Below are positions 59,517-64,000 of a stretch of DNA of 64,000 bases, piece after piece; within the stretch, counting starts at the first letter, position 1; each line of letters opens with the position of its first letter. This DNA is from Vescimonas coprocola. GTDB taxonomy: Bacteria > Bacillota > Clostridia > Oscillospirales > Oscillospiraceae. Made by a program: the position numbers and the translations under genes. The notes beneath the pieces were generated by a model. That model was given only the letters and a program-made list of their open reading frames with translations, had not been told where the DNA came from and made no database searches. Location of the stretch: NCBI RefSeq assembly GCF_018408575.1, contig NZ_AP023418.1:682001-746000 (forward strand). Reading direction: 5' to 3'.

Positions 59517-61004
59517 TCAGCCGCAGAATAGACCCATGCCCATGGCGAACAGCTCCGTCACGGCGGCGGAGCCAAGGCCAACGGCCAGATTCATGGCCGC
59601 CAGCCCCGCCGTAGGCAGGGGGGAGAAGCGTTTGGGACGCTGGGCGTGTTCCGTCTCCTCCGGCACCCAGATCAGCATGGCGGTGTAGAGGAAGTAGAGC
59701 ACGTTCAGCACCGTGGAGGCCCCCAGCGCCAGCCATACCGCCCAGACTCGCCACCCGACGGTGGCGGCGGCAGCGGTGGCGAAGTACAGCTTGGGGATGA
59801 ACCCGGCGAAAATGGGAATACCCACCATGGACAGAGCGCCTATGGTGAACAGCACGCCTGCTGCCGGAGCCCGATGGGCCGCCCCCCGCAGGGAACGGAA
59901 GTCCTGATGGCCGCCGGATGCCCCGGCCAGCCCTGCCCCGGAGAGGAACAGCATGGGCTTGGTGACGGCGTGGGCCACGATCTGCAGCAGCGCCGCCAGA
60001 AGGGCGGCTTGGGTCCCCATGCCCAGCCCCATGTAGATGTATCCGATTTGTGCGCCGGAGGAGTAGGCGATCATGGTCCGCAGCCGCCCCGTCTGAATGG
60101 CGGAAATGCTGCACACCACCATGCCGCCGATGCCCAGCACCAGCAGCAGGTCCTGAATACCGCTGGCGGCAAAGACCTCGATGCCGATGACCTGATAGAT
60201 GATCTTGATGAGCAGGAAGATGTATCCCTTGGACACCACTCCCGACAGGATACCGGCGGAGGCGGGGGTGGCCCGACCATAGGTGTCGGGCATCCAGAAG
60301 TGGAAGGGAAACAGGCCGCTCTTAATGGCAAGTCCGCCCACCATCAGACCGATGGCCACGGTCATGGAGAAGCGGTAGGTGCCGTCGGCCCACAGCAGGG
60401 CAATGGACTCCTTCAGCTGTGGGAACAGCAGCTGGCCCGTAATGGAGTAGGTGAAGATGACGCCGATGAGAAACAGCCCGGAGCCCACCAGAGAAAAGAT
60501 CATGTACCGCACGGCGGCCAGCAGGGGCCGTCCGCCGTCACGGGCCGCCAGCAGGCAGCAGGAGGCGATGGTCAGTACCTCAATGAACACGTAGGCGGTG
60601 AAGATATCATTGGTGTAGCACAGGGCCAGCAGAGCCACGTGGGCCAGATCGATCATCACCCAGTAAAGCCTCATTCGGTGCTCCGGGATGTCCCGGCGGA
60701 TGCGGGGCATCCCACCCAGCACGCTCATCAGCATCACCGCCGCAAACAGCAGGGCCATGAAGGACTCCAGCACCCCCACGGTGATCTCGTTGCCCCACGG
60801 GGCGGGGTAATGACCCATCATATAGGAGTAGCTGGTGCCGTTCACGGCGCAGAACACCAGCAGCGCCGCCTGCATACAGACGCTGACGCTCAGCAGGAAC
60901 AACGTCAGACCTCTGGCCCAGCGGTCGTTGGCGGCAAAGGAGATCACAGCGCATACCAGCGACAGAATGATGGCAAAGAGGGGGAAGTTCTGCACGAAGC
61001 TCAT
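59517..61004 (-). CDS. MrpD/NuoN-type proton-conducting subunit 1
   Basis: 495 residues, about 14 membrane helices. TAYVFIEVLTIASCCLLAAR (Glu in TM5), AIKSGLFPFHFWMPDTYGRA (Lys in TM7), SYSTIT-like loop replaced by MIAYSSGAQIGYIY. ATGA overlap with MrpC. With its three paralogs it probably forms a chain of ion channels in one complex. Confidence 0.9.
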   Translation of the reverse strand: MSFVQNFPLFAIILSLVCAVISFAANDRWARGLTLFLLSVSVCMQAALLVFCAVNGTSYSYMMGHYPAPWGNEITVGVLESFMALLFAAVMLMSVLGGMPRIRRDIPEHRMRLYWVMIDLAHVALLALCYTNDIFTAYVFIEVLTIASCCLLAARDGGRPLLAAVRYMIFSLVGSGLFLIGVIFTYSITGQLLFPQLKESIALLWADGTYRFSMTVAIGLMVGGLAIKSGLFPFHFWMPDTYGRATPASAGILSGVVSKGYIFLLIKIIYQVIGIEVFAASGIQDLLLVLGIGGMVVCSISAIQTGRLRTMIAYSSGAQIGYIYMGLGMGTQAALLAALLQIVAHAVTKPMLFLSGAGLAGASGGHQDFRSLRGAAHRAPAAGVLFTIGALSMVGIPIFAGFIPKLYFATAAAATVGWRVWAVWLALGASTVLNVLYFLYTAMLIWVPEETEHAQRPKRFSPLPTAGLAAMNLAVGLGSAAVTELFAMGMGLFCG

Positions 61005-61393
61005 CGGCGGTCCCTCCTCTTTTTCTTATGGGAGATCATCATGTAGAGCTTATCCACGTCCAGTGTCCGATACGTCTTGTAGATCCGCACCGTCAGCGAC
61101 AGCATCACCGCCGACACGCTGACGGAGACCACAATGCCCGTCAGCACCAGACCGGCGGGAATGGGATTGACATACCGGCTCATGTCCGTGACGCCGTCCA
61201 CGATGATGGGAGCGGTGCGCCCGGCGATGTAGCCCCGGTCCGCCAGCAGCAGAAAGACGCCGCTGTCCATGATGTCCAGTCCGATGACCTTCTTGATGAG
61301 ATTCCGGGAGAACAGCAGCATACAAAAGCCGATGACGAACAGCAGCACCGCCACAGCCTCCTCATAGTTAAAGGGGAGATTTTCCAGATGCAT
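61001..61393 (-). CDS. mrpC: MrpC/NuoK-type subunit
   Basis: 130 residues, three membrane helices (AVAVLLFVIGFCMLLF; GLDIMDSGVFLLLADRG; AGLVLTGIVVSVSVSAVML), the MnhC/NuoK fold with KKVIGLDIMDSGVFL near the conserved glutamate/aspartate position. Basic tail KKKRRDRR. Overlaps the next gene by ATGA; 3 bp after the MrpB-like gene. Confidence 0.9.
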   Translation of the reverse strand: MHLENLPFNYEEAVAVLLFVIGFCMLLFSRNLIKKVIGLDIMDSGVFLLLADRGYIAGRTAPIIVDGVTDMSRYVNPIPAGLVLTGIVVSVSVSAVMLSLTVRIYKTYRTLDVDKLYMMISHKKKRRDRR

Positions 61394-61396
61394 TTT

Positions 61397-62302
61397 TTAC
61401 AGCTCCCCCCTTCGGAAGTACATATAAAAGCTATACATGGTGCAGCACACCACCAGTCCCACCGCCACGTTCAGCGGCAGGATCAGACCACCGGAGAGAA
61501 TGTTCCCCGGCGTGCCGGGCGAGATGATGGAGTGCAGATGGTTGGCGCCGGTGAAGAAGGAGTAGCTCTTGGCCAGACAGTAAAAGCCCAGAGAGCACAC
61601 CACCACCGCCCGGAGAATGGAGGCCCGGAAGGTGCGGGAGGCGGCCTCGTCGCCCCATACCAGCGCATAGATCATCAGACCCGCCGCCAGCACCGCTCCG
61701 CCGGAGAAGCCTCCGCCGGGGGAGAGATGGCCGTTGAGAAGGATGTATACGCCGAACAGCAGGATCACCGGGATCAGCCCCCGGCACACCCCGGCCACAA
61801 TGGGATCGGCGGCGTAGTTCACCACCTCCTTGGGCAGGGGGCGGCGCTTTTTGGGGGAGAGATTCATGAGGATGGTCACGGCGCACACGGCGGTGAACAG
61901 CACAAAGGACTCACCCAGCGTATCGAAAGCACGGTAGTCCAGAATCATACCCGCCACGGTGTTGACGGCCCCGGTCTCCTCCGTACCCTGCTCCACATAG
62001 CGCTGGGCCACCTCATTGACGGTGGGTGCATCCGCCGAGCCGTAGCGGGGGAGGTTGGCCACCGTCATCAGCATCAGCGCCGCAAACACGGCGCACAGCA
62101 GGAAGGCCAGCACATTATAAAGCCGCAGGGAGCGCCGCAGGGAGCGTAGGAAGGTGTCCCGATCCCGCTTGGGCTGATAGGGCTCCACAGCCTCCGGCTG
62201 CGGCTCGTCCTTCTCCACATACAGCTGCTGAGTCAGGTCCAGATCGCCCTCCAGCCACTGGTGCAGCAGTTCCTGCTCAGTGGGTCGCTTCGTTTTCTTC
62301 AT
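61397..62302 (-). CDS. MrpB-like subunit with MbhE-like N-terminal part
   Basis: 301 residues, start at ATG 62302 after AGGAGAGGAGG. The N-terminal 80 residues are soluble and acidic, then a membrane helix (LYNVLAFLLCAVFAALMLMT) and an MbhE-like segment (YRAFDTLGESFVLFTAVCAV). The C-terminal half is MnhB: GLIPVILLFGVYILLNGHLS, PGGGFSGGAVLAAGLMIYAL. MbhE and MrpB domains in one protein, as in some anaerobic Mrp sets. Starts inside the upstream gene (26-bp overlap). Confidence 0.86.
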   Translation of the reverse strand: MKKTKRPTEQELLHQWLEGDLDLTQQLYVEKDEPQPEAVEPYQPKRDRDTFLRSLRRSLRLYNVLAFLLCAVFAALMLMTVANLPRYGSADAPTVNEVAQRYVEQGTEETGAVNTVAGMILDYRAFDTLGESFVLFTAVCAVTILMNLSPKKRRPLPKEVVNYAADPIVAGVCRGLIPVILLFGVYILLNGHLSPGGGFSGGAVLAAGLMIYALVWGDEAASRTFRASILRAVVVCSLGFYCLAKSYSFFTGANHLHSIISPGTPGNILSGGLILPLNVAVGLVVCCTMYSFYMYFRRGEL

Positions 62303-62582
62303 GGGGTTCCTCCTCTCCTTGCGTCTCCTCCACGTCGGCATCCCGGTCGATGCGGTCGATGCGCCGCAGCGTCAGGAAGAACAGAATGCCGGTGATGCCT
62401 GCGCCTACGGCGGCCTCGGTCAGGGCCAGATCGGGCGCCTCCAGCAGGATCCAGATGACGGACATGATGATGGAGTAGGCCATGTAGATGATGACCGCCC
62501 GCAGGGGCTTTTTCACCAGCGCCGTGGCCACGGCGCACACCAGCAGACCCGCCAGCAGCAATAGACGGAACACGGTGCTCAT
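62277..62582 (-). CDS. DUF4040 / MbhD-type subunit
   Basis: 101 residues, start at ATG 62582. Three membrane helices: VFRLLLLAGLLVCAVATALV, AVIIYMAYSIIMSVIWILL, and LEAPDLALTEAAVGAGITGI followed by LFFLTL. The PDLALTEAAVG motif is the DUF4040/MbhD signature, equal to the C-terminal part of MrpA. Acidic tail. ATGA overlap with MrpG. Confidence 0.88.
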   Translation of the reverse strand: MSTVFRLLLLAGLLVCAVATALVKKPLRAVIIYMAYSIIMSVIWILLEAPDLALTEAAVGAGITGILFFLTLRRIDRIDRDADVEETQGEEEPHEENEATH

Positions 62583-62929
62583 GGGGCGCTCACCTCCTCC
62601 GTCTCCTCCGGCAGCTCCAGATAGCGGGCCAGATCCTCCTGCCCGGCCCGGTATTCGAATTGCGCCAGCATATGGCTGGACAGGGGAGAGGTATACCACT
62701 GGATCACCAGCACCAGCACCAGCTTCCACAGCACGGCCCGGAAGCCCACCGCCACCATGACGCCCAGCAGTACCAGCCCCAGCGCCAGCGTATCGGCAAT
62801 GGCGGCAGCATGGAGCCGGTTCAGGGCATAGTCAAAGCGGAACAGGCCCAGCAGCGCCGTAAGCAGGGCGAAAAGCCCCCCCACCACGCATAGGGCCGTC
62901 ACGCCGAAGCGGATCCATTCACCGATCAT
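62579..62929 (-). CDS. mrpG: MrpG subunit of cation/proton antiporter
   Basis: 116 residues, three membrane helices. The MnhG pattern FDYALNRLHAAAIADTLALG, LVLLGVMVAVGF, LVLVLVIQWYTSPLSSHMLA is clear. Overlaps MrpF by 11 bp and the next gene by 4 bp. Confidence 0.92.
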   Translation of the reverse strand: MIGEWIRFGVTALCVVGGLFALLTALLGLFRFDYALNRLHAAAIADTLALGLVLLGVMVAVGFRAVLWKLVLVLVIQWYTSPLSSHMLAQFEYRAGQEDLARYLELPEETEEVSAP

Positions 62930-63242
62930 GGGACGCCTCCTCCTTTTTCCGCTGATTGCGCTGATAGAGATTGATGTAAATGCGACAGAGCATCATCACG
63001 GCGATAAACGACAGCACCACATAGATCAGGGCGATGTCCGCCAGATAATCCTCTCCCAACAGGAAGGTCAACACCACGATGACCATCACCACGATGGTGC
63101 CGACGAGGTTGATGCCGATGATGCGGTCCACCGTCAGCCTGGCCCGGATGATATACACCAGCGCCGCAAGAATGCCCACAGCCAGCACCACCAGAGCGCC
63201 CCAGAACAGATAATTATAGCACTGCTCGATCAGATCCATCAC
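62919..63242 (-). CDS. mrpF: MrpF subunit of cation/proton antiporter
   Basis: 107 residues, three membrane helices. MnhF core: ARLTVDRIIGINLVGTIVVM, followed by LADIALIYVVLSFIAVMMLC. Overlaps MrpE by 4 bp and MrpG by 11 bp. Basic C-terminal tail. Confidence 0.92.
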   Translation of the reverse strand: MMDLIEQCYNYLFWGALVVLAVGILAALVYIIRARLTVDRIIGINLVGTIVVMVIVVLTFLLGEDYLADIALIYVVLSFIAVMMLCRIYINLYQRNQRKKEEASHDR

Positions 63243-63709
63243 TTGCTGCCCTCCAGCTTCTTCAGAATACGAACCAGATTCCAGTCCGGGATGGCCTCAC
63301 CGCCGTCCTTATCCAGACACAGTACCAGAAATTCCTCCTCCTGCTGCCGGATGGTGACGGTGCCGGGGGTCAGGGTGATGGAGTTGGACAGCAGCACACG
63401 GGAGCTGGCCTCCTCCAGCGGCACCTGCAGCCGCACCACGGCAGGGCGGTAGGCAGCCTTGGGGGAGAGAATGACCTTCATGGTCTGCACATTGGCCTTC
63501 ACGATCTCCCATACCAGCGTCACGCCGTATTGAAGATACCGCCCCAGCCGCCCCAGCACCCGCCGCTCGTTCCGGGGATGATACCCCAGCACGGCGACGC
63601 AGAAGGCATATACAAGCCCCGTTACGACGATGCCGAACAGGCAGATCTCCAGCGTCACCCGCCCGTTGAAAATAAGCCACAGCAGAAACAGAAACACACA
63701 CATCAGCAT
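63239..63709 (-). CDS. mrpE: MrpE subunit of cation/proton antiporter
   Basis: 156 residues, first gene of the operon. MnhE pattern: FLFLLWLIFNGRVTLEICLF, YLQYGVTLVWEIVKANVQTM, KVILSPKAAYRP, and SNSITLTPGTVTIRQQ near the end. A minus-strand promoter lies 89 bases upstream of its start. Confidence 0.92.
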   Translation of the reverse strand: MLMCVFLFLLWLIFNGRVTLEICLFGIVVTGLVYAFCVAVLGYHPRNERRVLGRLGRYLQYGVTLVWEIVKANVQTMKVILSPKAAYRPAVVRLQVPLEEASSRVLLSNSITLTPGTVTIRQQEEEFLVLCLDKDGGEAIPDWNLVRILKKLEGSK

Positions 63710-63797
63710 GGACTGTCACATCCTTTTCCGGGGCGGGCTGTTCCGTACCCATCCCCTGATAATTTACATAAAACGTCCAAAGTTGCACGCAAAATTT

Positions 63798-63827
63798 ATT
63801 GTACCATGGTTGGAAAGCACAAGTCAA
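63798..63827 (-). promoter_or_regulatory. promoter of the antiporter operon
   Basis: On the minus strand: TTGACT (63827-63822), 18-base spacer, TACAAT (63803-63798). Confidence 0.7.
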
Positions 63828-63950
63828 TAAAAAAAGGTTTCACAATGCGAAAAAATGAAGGAAAGCCGCCGGGAAACCCGGAAAGTTCCAGTCCGCAGCA
63901 TAGGAAATCGTGCCGGTTTTTGGCATATTTCCACCGCCGGAAGGCACCCC

Positions 63951-63979
63951 TTGCGCCGGAGGGCGTCTCCTGTTATAAT
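63951..63979 (+). promoter_or_regulatory. promoter for a gene beyond the right edge
   Basis: TTGCGC (63951-63956), 17-base spacer, TATAAT (63974-63979), then AGGAGG at 63993-63998 as SD for a start codon just outside the window. Between 63830 and 63950 I see nothing. Confidence 0.65.
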
Positions 63980-64000
63980 ACGGTGAAGAACAGGAGGTGC

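Overview
The window looks like the chromosome of an anaerobic, gut-type Gram-positive bacterium of the Clostridia, most likely Oscillospiraceae. The evidence is the high-GC coding sequence, strong SD sites, an electron-bifurcating NfnAB, a T-box before leuS, a CD1247-type protein, a bacterial glg operon and an Mrp/Mbh-type antiporter operon. This placement is an inference from gene content; there is no rRNA gene in the window.

Layout. (1) 1-~4805: right end of a Tn4451-like mobilizable element (XRE regulator, DUF4177-like protein, Cys-rich VLP protein, truncated RepA-like protein, candidate oriT, MobV relaxase, TnpW, TnpX-type large serine recombinase). It has inserted into an XRE regulator gene whose 3' part (4805-5542) encodes a six-fold repeat of 15 residues. 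(2) ~5600-37976: core chromosome, nearly all on the + strand. It carries a lipoprotein, pepF, smc-ftsY-rph-rdgB-yhbY-nadD/yqeK-rsfS, T-box-leuS, a SipW-type secreted protein, rpsU, a YqeG phosphatase, efp, a CD1247-type protein, a GNAT protein (-), the glycogen operon glgBCDAP, trigger factor (-), a PAP2 protein with a Crp-like regulator, and nfnAB. (3) ~37977-48215: an AT-rich accessory island. It holds tnpV, a type II restriction-modification cassette between two perfect 75-bp direct repeats, two tandem sortase-anchored surface proteins behind a long leader, an unassigned structured RNA, a broken surface-protein fragment, three tRNA-Leu genes, a TfoX-like protein and a truncated QueG-like gene. 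The right boundary cuts into the 3' end of a GC-rich host gene. (4) 48365-63709: core again, with a two-component system divergent from a wall-anchored M14 peptidase, an acyl-ACP thioesterase, and a ten-gene Mrp/Mbh-like cation/proton antiporter operon on the minus strand with four MrpD/NuoL-type subunits. The window ends on a promoter and SD for a gene beyond it.

How the genes work together. smc to rsfS is a housekeeping cluster joining chromosome segregation, protein targeting, RNA maturation, nucleotide pool cleaning, NAD synthesis and ribosome silencing, with many stop/start overlaps. glgBCDAP makes and degrades glycogen. NfnAB and the Mrp-like operon fit an anaerobic redox and ion economy. 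The leuS T-box appears to read CUG, which matches the duplicated tRNA-Leu(CAG) genes in the island. No CRISPR array or known defence system other than the R-M cassette was found. The least explained parts are the RNA at 45712-45930, the leader at 41754-42121 and the 75-bp repeats around the R-M genes.
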